Below are positions 11,371 through 48,726 of a stretch of 64,000 nucleotides of DNA, one piece after another. The stretch spans positions 131,378,714-131,442,713 of the forward strand of contig NC_073691.1 of assembly GCF_029784155.1 (NCBI RefSeq), read 5' to 3'. The stretch is from Uranotaenia lowii. Its lineage: Eukaryota > Arthropoda > Insecta > Diptera > Culicidae. The notes beneath the pieces are model-generated. The model worked only from the letters and a program-made list of their open reading frames with translations, was not told where the DNA came from and made no database searches. The stretch's first letter is position 1. Every line of letters begins with the position of its first letter. Made by a program: the position numbers and the translations under genes.

Positions 11371-14264
11371 TTAACGTTGATTATGAATGAAAGTTTTGAT
11401 TTTAAAACATCTTTCTGAAGAATGTATTATCATGGCTTGTATGAATCTGATTATAATATTTTTGTCTTAGTTTAATGAAAGTTTTACAGGATGAGCGAAA
11501 AGTTTTTATGACCAAATATGTTGATGAGTCTCGCTCGTATTCAGAAGATTAAAGACCTGCAAGTTATGAAATTGTATTTCCTACAGTAATGTACTTTTAA
11601 ATCTCTTAAAAACGTTGATGCAAAGTTTTGCAATCATGGAAAAGATCCGCAAACATTGAAATGCCCAAGCTCAAAATTTTTCAAAAAACCGCCAATGGCT
11701 TAATGTTCTTGCCAGAAAAAACATATCAAATCTTCTGGACATTACAAGAAACTATAAAAAAAATTAGCAAAATCTGAATAGCTAAATATTTGATTATTAT
11801 AAATATTAACACAAAAAGTACCGCAAAGACAACTAAGCTGGGAAACACAAAAATTTAGAATTAAAATTATAAGGATCCACCGGGCCAAATTTTACAAATT
11901 TAGTATCTTTGAATTACCGAAAGTTTTTTTGTCAATTTTGCAGTAAAAAGTTTTATGATTTTGTTTATAGCATTCGAGCTATTCTTTGCTTTTACTTGTA
12001 GCGGCAACCTTAAAAACGAAGTTTAAATTTATAGGTAGCTATGTAGAGATTTAATATAAATGAAGAAAATAGTTTCTTAATCTTCCAAACAAATTAAATT
12101 TTGAAATATAAAAATTAAAAAAAGATTGTTACCAATGAAAAACCATTTCAATTAAAACGCATGGCATCCCAGCTTATGCAACCGGCTGGAATCAACCACA
12201 TATGAAAAGCATTTATGAACCAAATAAAAAGTTATAAAGAAATATCAAAATTTTCCCTTTCAAATGAAAGCGGCGGTTTGTAGCTTCTATCCTAACGGTT
12301 AAACTTTTTTATTTCAATTTAAAAAATACATTTTAATGATTTTATAGGCATTTTAATGATTTTCTTTTTCAAGAGAAGGAAAGCCGGTTTTATTTGCACC
12401 GGCTCACAGATCTTTTTCAAATATTATCTCGTCTCGCGTGATGTTTGAAATTCCCTGTGGGAAATTTCTGAAGTAGAAAACATGATCGTTGCACCGAAAA
12501 GTAGGATATGATTCATACCAGCCTATCTAATGTCCGATAAATTCACTTATTCTATTAAGAGCGTTTCCAGAAGATTTATAGAATTCTAAATAGAAAAATG
12601 AATATGACAGAAATAATAATGCGCCATTGAATATTAAGGTTGATCAAATATTTTTGTACTACCATTTGGAGTAATTGTAAAATCGCTTCTTTTGTTAAGC
12701 GGCCTTACTTCTAATTTTTTGATTATTATCTTATGAGCTTTTAGACACATGCATTAGAAATGAATTGTTCTTTTATTATCATAGCTGGATTTTTGAAAGA
12801 TTTTTGAGTACGTATAAAAATGCCCTTTAAAAGAAATTCGTGAAACCCATGGAAAAAACACTGTTCAATTTTAGTAAAATGGCTAGTTTAGACTGTTAAT
12901 TGATCATTCACAGCCTAGTACATAATTTTGAAGTGGTTTTTGTGAAATCGGAAACGTTAAGATTGGTTTCGAAAATTGGTTTTCTCTACGGTTGTTCCGG
13001 ATCTTTTACAGTCTCTAAGTGACTATTACTGTCAAAAATTCTGCAGAAAATTGCACCACCAATGAGTAGTTTGGAATAGAGAAGGGATGTAAAGGACCAA
13101 GGACGTTTAAAAAAAGATCGTTTGAAAAGAAATTTAAATAAAAGTGGAAACAAAGGACAGCTTATCACTGACATCACGGCTTCTATAATTAAATTTTTCA
13201 TTTAGTTGATATAAAAAAGTAGGTTTTAATTCTGAATGTATAGATGCATATTTGTTAGAAAACATGATCTTTATTAATATTTCCAAATTTAGATATCCTT
13301 CACTCGTACACAACATGCTCTGAAGAAGGGACCGCATGACATTTTGATGACTGTGATCATATTACAGTTCAACATATGTTATTTTTTTTGTATGTCAACA
13401 GCCGAAAAATACAAAAAAAAACCTAAAAAATCTGAGTTTTGATCTTTTTTTTTTGTAAAAATTTCAGCCCTTGAGAGTTAAAACAAATATCGATTTTTCA
13501 ATTAATTTATTCTATGCTTAGCTAACTAAGCGTATTTTACATTTCTCACATGAATATTCAAGGTTTGTGGAGTGACCAAGCATCCAAAGTTTTCTACCTT
13601 TTAAAACCGGTTTTCTCCGTAGTTTTAGCACTTCACAATTTACAACACAAATCAGCGAATTTCAATTAAACTGCTCAGATTGTTTACATGAGAAACCGCC
13701 TCTCTGGCTTTATCGAATTCTATAGCGACGGTGTAGCAGTGAGACGTGAAAAATTGAGCACCAAACAATATTTTCACGTTTCACTGCCGGACTCTTCATT
13801 GTAAAGGCCTATTGGTAAGAACATTGTTGGAAAGTTTGGTAATATTGTTGTTGGAAAACATGTAGTAAACTGACTTAGATCAATAAAATAAGCCGACTTA
13901 TTTGAAATTCAAACTATGTTTGCTACCCATGGTTTATTGAAAGTAAAATAATGATAGATGTTGTCGACAATGAATTTATTTTCCATTTTTTCATAGAATA
14001 TTATCATTTATCCATCACCCAAGTTAGCATACGAAAAAAGTGGGGAAAAAAGTAGGGTTGTTTATTAGAGGGATGAAGGGACAAAATTGTGCTCGTGATT
14101 TTTGACAGGATGTGATGTTCAATGAATTTCATTCCAAAATGATTGCATCGAGTATCACAACGAATTTCAGTGTGCTGCTTGATTGATACTCATTGCATTG
14201 AGTATCACATTCAGATGATTATCTGAAATCTTGCAACTCTGGCATAAATTTTAATCGCAGAAAT
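11371..14264. other. AT-rich sequence, no gene seen
   Basis: Short open frames near 12986-13337 (-) have no recognisable motif. Nothing further could be supported. Confidence 0.4.
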
Positions 14265-14384
14265 ATTTCCCAGTGAGAAATATCCCAGTAATTACACCAT
14301 GAGAAATATCCGTGTGCGTAAAGAGGGAGATATGTGAAAATACCTAAAAAATAACTGTTTGATATTTTATTTATTTCTGAGTGT
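14265..14384. repeat. small AT-rich repeat ending ATTTCTGAGTGT
   Basis: This is the partner of the repeat at 10336-10450. It contains three copies of GAGAAATATC-like words and ends with ATTTCTGAGTGT. Confidence 0.4.
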
Positions 14385-14767
14385 ATGCTTACTTAAGCTA
14401 TGATGAATATCAGTTTTGCTGAACAAAGCATGAGAAATGCAGTTTGTCGTTGTTTTCGGCATCATGGGTTACGCTTCAAGAAATCTCTAGCATCAGTCAA
14501 CATATCCCTGCCATGTTAAAAAAATCGGATAATTATGCATCGAGAGCCGCAACACAATAACTTCATCGATTTAGCGAATTAATGACTAATTCGAAGATAT
14601 GGATCCTCCTAGATCTTGGTAGGTATATGAAGCAGGACCAAAGTGAACACTGCAAACCAAAAAAAAAAACAAAATAAATTTAAGCCTTCCATCCAACCAA
14701 AGGCATTTTGCCGGACAGTATACACGCGACTGTTTGCTTCCTGTTTGGCAAGTTTCTTTCCACTCAC

Positions 14768-14896
14768 CTTAGTTACTGTAGGCAGGCAGAGATTTGCAGA
14801 CGACGACGTCGATGACCACGTTGCTTGGGGAGTTGTTTTGTTCAGCTGCGTGAACGCCATGCTTGAGGGCGCCTCATCGTCATGTTGCTTGGCCAT
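14768..14896 (-). CDS. candidate first coding exon, unrecognised
   Basis: On the - strand an ATG at 14896 opens 43 codons that end at a consensus donor (ACTAAG|GTGAGT, phase 0). The peptide is polar and rich in Ser/Thr (MAKQHDDEAPSSMAF..., then a serine cluster). The surrounding block (about 14650-15080) is GC-richer than its AT-rich neighbourhood, as exons here tend to be. No downstream exon could be identified toward lower coordinates. A longer + strand frame (14643-15077) overlaps it and could equally be the real or the shadow frame, so this stays tentative. Confidence 0.2.
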
Positions 14897-15305
14897 CCAT
14901 CGAAGAGCTTGGCTACAGACTGTTCTTCAGTTCCCTGCCAGACGAAGCGGCATGTTTTTATTTGACTCCTTCCAAAAGGAGCAAGGTACCTATCTACTTA
15001 CTCTTACGAGCTACGAGAGGCCACTTACGTTCTCCGCAATCAAGGTCAGTTCAATTAGAGTCGTAGCAGTACCCTAAAGTGGCGCCTTGCCAGTCATTGC
15101 TTTATTTTATCACAGAAGAAGTGCCAGGTGATTGAACCTTCCGGGTGTCAGAAGCAGATTCACCTGTCTAAATGCGTTTGAAAAAAAAAATCATAATTCT
15201 ATTGAAACATAGAGGTTCTTGCCGTTAACTACGACCAAATCTGTAAGTAGCTCACTGAATTTTTGCAACGTCACGATTCTAATGGCGAGGATGAAGTTAC
15301 AATAA
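14897..15305. other. moderately GC-rich then AT-rich, no firm gene
   Basis: 14900-15080 is unusually balanced in composition and open on the + strand. No family motif was recognised. Confidence 0.3.
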
Positions 15306-17120
15306 CACTAGTTTACAAAATTTTAAAAAAATCGTGAACTTGATTAACTGACTAACATTTTTAATGTAAAATCGGGCGCTGAATCCGAAAATGAAATTCA
15401 AAAAAATCTCAGTAGAACCGTTTTTGAGTTATGCTTCAAATATGAAATTTCAAAAAAAATAAAAAAGTTCTTGTACTTAGATTAAAATATCTTGGACGGC
15501 ATAACAGTAATTTGAAATCCCTCTTGTGCATATTGAAGGTGAATAAGTTATCTATCGACCATTTGAACACTGTTTTTGCGTTTGACCAACAGTATTGTTG
15601 ATATTAGTGACTTTATGAGAAAAAAAATTATAAAAAACGCATTTTTTTAGAGAAAATTTTGTTTCAACGAAAGTTTTAGACTCAATGGTAGCATTTAAAA
15701 AATCTGATTTTCTTTTGCGCTTGAATGTCAATTCAAAACAAAGATTTCAAGTGGTTATTTATCAAAATCGGTTGAAAATTGAAGAAGTTATGGCTACTTT
15801 ACCATAACTGAAATTTTTGGAGTTTTTAATAATTTAACGAACCGCAGTACACTTATCATAGTATAGGAAGAATGAAACATGATAAATCTCACTCGCTCCA
15901 AGTCCAAATTATTTATTAGCTTGCCAGAAGGTCACATGCCAAGTTTCAGGAAGATCTGGCCATAGGGAGGGGTTGCTTAAGTCTCAAACGTGAATAAAAT
16001 TTTGAGGTATTTTGCCCGGAAGGAACGAAAAATACTGGTTTTTCATCAATAACTTTTTTCATCACTAGCTGATTATTTTTTATGGTTAATTTTCTCAAAG
16101 CCTAAGTTGAGACAAATATTTCAACCGAAGACTGTAACTCGATTGGATTAGAAACAGAAAAGTTATTGCGGTTCAAAGGCCGCAAATTTTGTCCAACACG
16201 CAATGAGTACTTTTTACGCATTGCGTTTTAAACGACAATTTTCGACCAAAATACAATCTTTGAACCGCAATAACTTTTCTGTTTCAAATCCAATCGAGTT
16301 ACAGTCTTCGGGTGAAATATTTGTCTCAACTTAAACTTTAAGAAAATTGACCATAAAAAACAATCAGCTTGTGATGAAAAAAGTTATTGATGAAAAACCA
16401 GTATTTTTCGTTCCTTCCGGGCAAAATACCTCAAAATTTTATTTACGTTTAAAACTTAAGCAACCCCTCCCTATGGTCAGATCTTTCTGAAACTTGGCAT
16501 GTGACCTTCTGGTAAGCTAATAAATAATTTTGACTTAGAGCGAGTGAGATTTATCATGTTCCATTCTTCCTATACTATGATAAGTGTACTTCGGTTCGTT
16601 AAATTATTAAAAACTCCAAAAATTTCAGTTATGGTAAAGTAGCCATAACTTCTTCAATTTTCAACCGATTTTGATAAATAACCACTTGAAATCTTTGTTT
16701 TGAATTGACATTCAAGCGAAAAAGAAAATCAGATTTTTTAAATGCTACCATTGAGTCTAAAACTTTCGTTGAAACAAAATTTTCTCTAAAAAAATGCGTT
16801 TTTTATAATTTTTTTTCTCATAAAGTCACTAATATCAACAATACTGTTGGTCAAACGCAAAAACAGTGTTCAGATGATCGATAGATAACTTATTCACCTT
16901 CAATATGCAAAAGAGGGATTTCAAATTACTGTTATGCCGTCCGATATATTTTAATCTAAGTACAAGAACTTTTTTATTTTTTTCGAAATTTCATATTTGG
17001 AGCATAACTCAAAAACGGTTCTACTGCGATTTTTTTGAATTTCATTTTCGGATTCAGCGCCCGATTTTACATTAGAAATGACCTTCAGTTTACTGAGTAC
17101 AAAAATGCTGTAAACTAGTG
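15306..17120. mobile_element. 1.8-kb near-perfect palindromic element
   Basis: Left and right halves are reverse complements over roughly 850-900 bp each. The outermost CACTAGTTTACA (15306-15317) pairs with TGTAAACTAGTG (17109-17120). Both sides are flanked by TAA (15303-15305, 17121-17123), a 3-bp duplication of the kind produced by PIF/Harbinger transposases. The symmetry centre is near 16210. The outer 60 bp are most diverged and the inner arms almost identical. No transposase frame is present, so it is a long fold-back derivative. Confidence 0.75.
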
Positions 17121-17123
17121 TAA

Positions 17124-17629
17124 TCGATGATTGATAGATAATCATAATTCGAAATCGATCGTGATCGTGCGTGCCCTACCATACTTCTCAATTTGAAATG
17201 CATGCCATTTTGTCAAATAATGACCGATTTCAACCATTTTAGATGTTTTATTTAGATCGCAAAATCTTTAACTTTTTCAAATATTTGGTTGTGGATTTTA
17301 GTGTGGGAGTAGTAAAAGAGGAATTGTAAGGGAGAGCTGGATTTCTTGACCCCCTTTTCATTCTTTAAGGGAAAATCAACATTTTTACCTTATCCCATGT
17401 GGTTATGCAATTTTGAAAAAAAAAATGTCAAATAGTTCTCCTCAACGATAAAGTTTTTCGTTCAACAAAAGTTGCTTAAAATCATAAAACTAATCTTCTG
17501 TGATTTTTTAGCAAAAAATGAGGTTCAAAAAGGATAACTTTCCCTCTAATTATATAAAGGGTTTATGGGATAAATGAGCCCAAGAGGCTTAAAATCCGAA
17601 ATAAAACAACAAAACAAATAAAATATATA
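17124..17629. other. AT-rich sequence, no gene seen
   Basis: No supportable feature was found. Confidence 0.4.
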
Positions 17630-18097
17630 ATGAACACAGAAAAAGGAAATCAAGAAATTCAACTGTCCCCTACAGTTTCACCTGAACTAATTTCCGAACT
17701 AACATGTAAATATTATGCACAACCAAATATTTGAGAAATCTTCAGGTTTGCAATCTAAAGAATTGAAAATGGTTGAAATCGTTCTTTTTCGACGAAATAA
17801 CATAAATTTCAAATTGGGTGTTCCGGTTGAACATTTTGACGCCTTATTAACAGTGTTGAATCGTACATGCGAAGGCTTGGAAAAATCCCCGAAATTCAAA
17901 TTCCCTTTTCTTCTCTTTCTTTTTCTGATCCTTACAGCTTTGTTGATTGGGTGAGATTACTGAGGAAAAATTAAAAATTTTGCGTCTAAATTTAATGGAA
18001 ATGATGCAACTTATGTTGAAAGCAAATTCAATCTTTGAAGATATTCAAACTTCTTTTAATTATGTTCACAAAATTATTATGACTTTACGATTCCCTC
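17630..18097 (+). pseudogene. possible ORF1 (gag-like) remnant
   Basis: Weak open stretches precede the endonuclease start. Their far end reads through a segment with FVDWVRLLR and a leucine/methionine-rich tail before the next ATG. Position and spacing fit the C-terminal part of ORF1 of a jockey-type element. Stops and frame changes make it non-functional, and I cannot name specific motifs such as zinc knuckles. Confidence 0.3.
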
Positions 18098-19609
18098 ATG
18101 GATCCAAATAGATGTTTAAATATTATGAATTGGAACGCTAGATCTTAGCTAGCTAACCAAGATGAATTCTTTTTATTTTTAAAAACTCTAAACATACATA
18201 TTGCTGCCATCACTGAAACTTTTTTAAAGCCAGACAATTACTTGATTTCTTTAATTTTTTTCGGAAATGATCGACTTGATCGACAAGGTGGGGGTGTATC
18301 TATTGTTATCAATAGTCGTCTCAAATTTAGACTTCTTCCTTCTTTCAATACTAAAATTATAATTGTTGCCACATACTTGCCTTTCCTATGGATTTACAGA
18401 AACATTTTTTGATGAGAGATTTACAAAAATTCACCAGAAATAAGTCTAATTTTTTTTTTATTATTTGTCACTTTAATGCAAAACACGATCTTGGAATAAT
18501 ATTTCATCAAATTCAAATGGGAATATTTTATTTAATGACTGCGCTGCAGGCTATTATTCTGTTGAATATCCTAATGGGCATACTCGTTTCTCTTCGATTA
18601 GAAATCCTTCCACAATTGATTTGGTTCTAACGGATTTAGGCGAGCATTGTAGTCAATTAGTTACACATGCGGACCTCGATTCAGACTACCGTCCAGTAAC
18701 TTTTTTTTTATCCCAAAGTCCCATTGAAAACCCTTTAAAATCAACATTTAACTTTCAAAAAGCTGACTGGGAGCGATATAAACATTTTATTTAACGTAAT
18801 TTAGATGTAAACGTTCCACTGAATTCAATAGAAGATATTGATTTGGCTGTAGAAAATTTGACAACTTCGATAGGCAATGCTAAAGCCGCTTCAATACCCA
18901 AAGTTAAACATAACTTTAATCAACCTTTCATCAATGATGATCTTCAGTTTTTGATACGACTGAAAAACATTCAGCGACGCCAATATCAACGAACTAGAGA
19001 TTCTTATTTAAAATTTATATATTGCGACCTTCAAAAAGAGATCAACGTCGTTTAAATTTTATTCGTAAATTTTGTCAAAAGCAGTAGAGGACATAAAACC
19101 CTACTCAAAGCCATTTTGGAAATTAACTAAAATTCTAAAAAAGCCCCAGAAGCCAATTCCTACTTTGAAAGATGGAAATAAACTTCCTTTAACTGACGCA
19201 AAAAAAGCTAAAAAATTAGCACAACAATTTGAGTCCGCTCATGATTTTAATTTAAATATTGTTAGTCCAATTGATGCTCAAATTTCTCTAGAATTTGATG
19301 ATATTCTTTTTCAAAAAATTTAAAAATATGAAAGCTCCGGAGGAGAATGGGATTTTCTATATTCTTATTAAAAAGTTGCCTGAAAGCACTTTAAATTTTT
19401 TAGTTCAAATCTTCAATAAATGTATTCACTTGGCTTATTTTCCCAAAAAAATGGAAAAATGCCAAAGAAACTCCAATTTTGAAACCTGAAGTGCTCCAGA
19501 GCCTTCAAGTTATCGACCAATTAGTTTGCTTCCTTTTTTAAGTAAACTATTTGAGATATTTTTTTTTTGAATAGAATGATAACTACTATTAATCAGAATT
19601 CTAAGTCTT

Positions 19610-19930
19610 GTATGTCAATTATCCCCAAAAACCATAGTCTTTTTTTCCATATTTAGGATTTTTTTCCTTTTTCTCAGGGATTTTAAACCAAGTAGGCTTT
19701 TTTATATTTAGGATCAAAATGCGCAAAAGGCCCAAGTTTGTGCAAAATTATTTTTACCTTGTCTTTTTGCGTCGTAAATATCTCAAGCACAATAACTTAA
19801 AAATCTGGCAAAAATAGACAAGATAGTCCTTCTCATAACCAACACAACGCTGCCAAAGTTTTGCATATCCTATATCTAGTAATGTAGCTATCACCGATAT
19901 GAAGTGTCCGGATACTAAATGATCATAGCT
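19610..19930. other. unrelated insertion within the jockey-like copy
   Basis: The sister copy at 57831-57900 (-) runs directly from ATTTATCAGAATTCT to the GAGTG.AACTAATATG block. Here about 320 bp of unrelated AT-rich sequence separates the same two blocks. Its ends were not resolved. Confidence 0.45.
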
Positions 19931-20709
19931 TTACACATCAACTTTCGAGTGAAACTAATATGATTAACGCTAGCAAATTTGAAGATTATTCAACTGGGGG
20001 TTGCTCTTCTAGATATTGAAAATGCTTTTGACAGTGTTTGGCACAAAGGCTTAGTAGCTAAATTAGCTTTTTTTTTAAATTAGCTAAATTAGCTTGATAT
20101 GATTTTCCTGTATACCTCACTAAAATTATACAAAATAACTTGACTAGCCGAACTTTGCAAGTAAGCTATCAAAATTCATGCTCTGAAAGGACACCCATTA
20201 GAGCTGCTGTCCCTCAGGGCAGTATAGTTGGACCAATTTTATACAATATTTTTACTTCTGATCTTCTTGATGTACCAAAAGGAAAAGGTAGAAGATTATT
20301 TGCTGATGATACTTTGCTTTCAGCCAAAGGTCGGAATTTACGGGTGGTACGTTGCAACAAAATTTCAATTCCTTTTTGAATTACTTGAAAATGAAGAAAA
20401 TTTTTCCTAACGCTTCCAAAACTCAACTTATTATATTTCCCCATAAGTCAAGAGCTCAATTTTTAAAACCTAATGAAAATCATTCCATAACTTTTAATGG
20501 GGTTTCATTAGAATGGTCTGATCATATGAAATACTTGGGACTCACATTTGATCGGAATCTTACATTTAATTATCACATTGAAGATATTCAATCTAAAAGT
20601 AATAAATATACTTAATCTCTTTATTCTCTCATAAACAGGAAATCCAGACTGTGCCTGAGGAATAAGATGCTTATCTATAAACAGGCGTTCCGACCAGCGA
20701 TAATGTACA

Positions 20710-21414
20710 CAGCAATTTTTTTTACTGGAAACCAACAAAATTTTACTAGTTTTTGTCCCACTGACTTTCCAGCAAAATTTCCAGCAATTTAAATTGCTGG
20801 AAAAACAGCAAACGTTAATGCTGGTTTCCAGCAATTCAAACTGCTGGAAAATCAGCAATCCAGATTGCTGGAAGCCAGCAATTTCATTCAAAACAATCGG
20901 CTGTATTTAGTACCAAATTTATATTTTAATAATTAATTAAATATTGATTACTGCCTGTGCATATAATGAGCAACGAAAAAGAATTTGTTTCTTTTATTTT
21001 CAAATTATGTTTGCATATATTTCCTAGAACTTATTTTTTTAATTTTCCAACACCGGCCCATCATTCGCCACCTGAGAAAAGAGTTCTGATTAGTATCTTT
21101 AATGAAATTTGTCCAATAAAAACTCACTCTTAACTTATGTCTGGTTGCTAGAATATAGAGAAAAATAGAGTCTCACCTTGCTTCAGCGTACGAAAACAGA
21201 CAAACTCCAATGTGACAACTCGATTGCTGATTTTTCAGCTAACTAGATTAATTGCTGGAAAGTCCAGCAATTTGAAAACCGATTGCTGATTTTTCAGCAA
21301 AAATGACAAGAACACAACCGATTGCTGAAAAATCCAGCAATTCGAGAACCAATTGCTTGTTTCCAGCAAACAACTGCTGAACGTTTCCAGCAATTTTTTT
21401 TGCTGGAAACCGAG
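20710..21414. mobile_element. inverted-repeat element built of CAGCAA palindromes
   Basis: Both ends carry many short palindromes of the form CCAGCAATT..AATTGCTGG (for example 20779-20798 and 21253-21271), more than a dozen in all, with a repeat-poor middle (about 20890-21215). Both outermost blocks pair TTTCCAGCAA with a T-run and TTGCTGGAAA-like sequence. It splits the jockey-like ORF2: YT(A) before it and AVPIWSS after it are contiguous in the ancestral frame. No coding capacity. Superfamily unknown. Confidence 0.65.
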
Positions 21415-21944
21415 GCAAAAATTTACAGTATATGCAGTTCCGATTTGGTCTAGCTGCTGCGCGACTAGGAAGAAAGCCATCCAGAGGATTCAGAACAAGG
21501 TTCTGAAAATGATTTTCCACCTTGGCACAGCACCGAAGATCTTCATCGGATTGCGGGCATTGAATCGATCAAAGAGATGGCCGACAAAATCATCTCTAAC
21601 ATCAGAGGAAAATCGATGCAGTCTTCCATCTCAGAGATTCGTTCTCTTTATAATTAGTTTAATTTTAGGATGGTTTTTAGTTTTAAGTTTAAAATATGTA
21701 TGCCATTACAGGATGTTCTGCTACATTAAATACTTGATTGTGTTCAGCATATTTAAGTCTTATAAATAAATTTCTATTATCTAGTTAACTATAGGGCTCT
21801 GAACAGTTCATTTATGAGCTGAACACCTAATTTAATGTAATAATGTAATATAAATGTAATGATGAATTGATACAAATAAAGACATATTTAAAAAAAGTAA
21901 ATAAGATTAAACTAGAGGGGAGAAACAAAACTATAGGAAAAAAT

Positions 21945-22065
21945 CTGGGAAATGGTCCACTTTGGGGAAAAAAAGTCCTCGGAAATGGTCCATTCTGGGG
22001 AAGTTTTCTTTGGGAAATAGTTTACTCTGGGGGAAAAAAATTGGAAAATGGTTCATTCTGGAGTT
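21945..22065 (+). repeat. degenerate tandem repeat GGAAATGGTCCATTCTGGGG
   Basis: Four imperfect units of about 35-38 bp (GGAAA(T)GGT.CA.T.TGGGG plus an A-run). Confidence 0.6.
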
Positions 22066-22560
22066 GGATTTCGGGTATTTGTTAGGTTGAAGTTTAAAAA
22101 TTGCAAATTAAAATAAGCCAATTTTTCAATTACCCTGTTCATTGAAATATTGGTTTAGAGAAAAAAAAATCCTATTTCGATACAGGTATGGCTATTTCAT
22201 ATGTTCCATTCCTAAGGCGCGTTTTGATGAAAGTTTGAAAAAGAGAATGTTGTATATTTAAACATGTTTATTATTATCTGCTGACGAAGCTATAGAAAAA
22301 AGTTAAAACCACACATTTTATGCGCAAATGGTCCAAATCGAGAACTAAGCACCGTGAGCCGGCTGAAAACGGAATAAAAAATGCCCGTTTCTAGTTCCAT
22401 ACAGCCATACCTACTAGAGTACCTATGCAATATTTTTATCAGCGGCAACCCCAGAATGTTAGTTGGTGACCGGTCGTTCGGTCGCTCGATTGATCGCGAG
22501 GTGTATCACGCGAATCTCGAGAATCGCGCTACGTCGTCGCCTCGCCTGTCTGGTCGGCGG
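22066..22560. other. upstream region of the amidase gene
   Basis: No gene. Composition changes from AT-rich to GC-richer at about 22450, approaching the likely promoter. Confidence 0.35.
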
Positions 22561-22589
22561 ACTTCTTTGCCGTCGAGTTTTCCAGAACG

Positions 22590-22623
22590 TCAGTCTCAGT
22601 CTCAGTAGTATGTCGCTGGACGG
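22590..22623 (+). promoter_or_regulatory. possible core promoter (TCAGT initiators, DPE-like)
   Basis: Three consecutive TCAGT initiator pentamers lie at 22590-22594, 22596-22600 and 22602-22606. GGACG, which fits the downstream promoter element, starts 26 bp after the A of the first initiator, one base off the ideal spacing. It lies about 1 kb upstream of the amidase ATG, in a GC-rich island. This is a sequence-based guess only. Confidence 0.3.
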
Positions 22624-23573
22624 CGAGCAGTTCGGTTCGAAAAAATCCTAGAATGGTCGCTATCAGCTAGCCTTATACCTAGCTAATTCGATAAAGTTCT
22701 TCCGATCACACCGTAGGACTGTCTGTATGAGGGTAGAGTGGAATCGTCTTCTCGGGTCGGATTTCCAAATCTACCGGATCAACAACAATCGTGCGTCTCC
22801 ATTGCGAAGATAAACGCTATCATTTAATATAGATGAAAGCGGAACGTGGGTGAATTAACATCTAGCTCGCTGTTGCCTCGTCGGAGAAAGCTGAGAAAAA
22901 AAACTTAAGCTGGCAATTTGAATCGATTAGAATTGATGGCAGCGAGTTGTCGACCCGGTAAACTTCGTGTTATTGTGTAGTAGTTTTCCATCTATTAAAC
23001 GTCCACAGAGCGTGGAATTTCTCATGTTTGAGGAAGCCGCGCGGCGACGTTCGTTCTGGTTAAAGTTCGCGACCTTTGCACACAAACCGTGCGGTAGCAT
23101 CGATTAAAGAAACATCCCCTGGCTGGTACCGCATATTTTAGTGGAGTTTAGGGGGTAAGCAGTGATACGACATTCTAATAGCTAAGTGGTGCTTCGATAA
23201 AGCAAATTACTGTCGATACAGCTAGAAGCCGCTTTTAGCACCTCGAGACTTGTGAGCGAAGCGGACTAGAAAAGAAAAACGAATTTTCCACACACTTCTA
23301 GGCCCACCCCTGGAATTATAGAGAACACTATCAGCAAACTAACGACTTACCCATAAAGAGACGAAAAAGTGTTACAGCATATAGTGGTTTTCACCCTGTT
23401 CAAACGAGTCAGTGCAAGTGCGAACTACTTTTTGAGATTTTGTTCTATTACCCTGCGAACCAACAGTTGCGTAGTTGTAACAGTAGACATACTTACACGA
23501 ATTCAATCAATAACCGTCTCTGAAGTGTGACGTCGAGCAAAGAAAAGTTTCCCGAAGCAAGTTCCTCAACGAA
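22607..23573 (+). other. probable 5' UTR of the amidase gene
   Basis: The stretch is GC-richer and repeat-free compared with everything around it, ends at the amidase ATG, and has several short upstream ATGs. A long 5' leader, or an unseen 5' intron, is the simplest reading. There is no RNA evidence. Confidence 0.35.
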
Positions 23574-48528
<24,955 letters not shown>

Positions 48529-48678
48529 GCAGAGCAAAATCAGCAGAGAGGCAGAACACGTGTGATATAAAACGATACCAAAAGCAGGGTTCAATTTCGG
48601 TGACCAGTGAAAGCGGCCAGGTGCCGCAGTCAATGTGCCTTAATTATGAATAGCATTTAACTACACCAAAACGGGAAA

Positions 48679-48684
48679 AATAAA
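48679..48684 (+). terminator. poly(A) signal of the amidase gene
   Basis: AATAAA 151 bp after the stop codon, the first on this strand downstream. Confidence 0.6.
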
Positions 48685-48690
48685 TCTAAG

Positions 48691-48696
48691 TTTAAT
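48691..48696 (-). terminator. possible poly(A) signal of the transporter gene
   Basis: ATTAAA read on the - strand, 31 bp after the transporter stop codon. Only 6 bp separate it from the opposing AATAAA. Confidence 0.45.
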
Positions 48697-48726
48697 GTTT
48701 TAAAAACCATTTTACTCAAACAAATA

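Larger units (their letters stand above)
18098..21690 (+). pseudogene. jockey-type ORF2 (endonuclease + reverse transcriptase), broken
   Basis: The endonuclease begins at ATG 18098 with MNWNARSL, then HIAAITETFLKPD and RLDRQGGGVSIVI, typical AP-endonuclease motifs of non-LTR elements. The reverse transcriptase follows: NMKAPEENGIFYILIKKLPE (19325), motif A LLDIENAFDSVWH (about 20010), PQGSIVGPILYNIF (about 20210) and the catalytic FADDTLL (about 20295). A thumb-like YLGLTFDRNLTF lies near 20530. After the inserted element the frame resumes with IWSSCCATRKKAIQRIQNKV (about 21440). Many stops and frameshifts mean it cannot make protein. A sister copy lies at 56007-58160 (-). Confidence 0.85.
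17630..21896 (+). mobile_element. jockey-like non-LTR retrotransposon, decayed copy
   Basis: The order is: possible ORF1 remnant (17630-18097), endonuclease start (18098), reverse transcriptase (19320-20620), C-terminal tail (21430-21690), then a 3' end with AATAAAGACATATTT and an A-run ending near 21896. The same 3' end occurs inverted at 56007. The copy is disrupted by an unrelated stretch (about 19610-19930) and by a CAGCAA-palindrome element (20710-21414). Confidence 0.8.

Noticed and set aside
10336..14384. A single 4-kb element with ACACTCAGAAAT inverted ends
   Set aside because: The two end regions also share sequence in direct orientation (AAAAAATAACT.TTT), which fits two small copies of one repeat better. 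No target duplication was found.
14643..15077. 144-codon + strand frame as a gene
   Set aside because: No motif, no start context and no splice support. The opposite strand has a frame ending at a good donor. Neither is certain, so only the - strand exon is listed, at low confidence.
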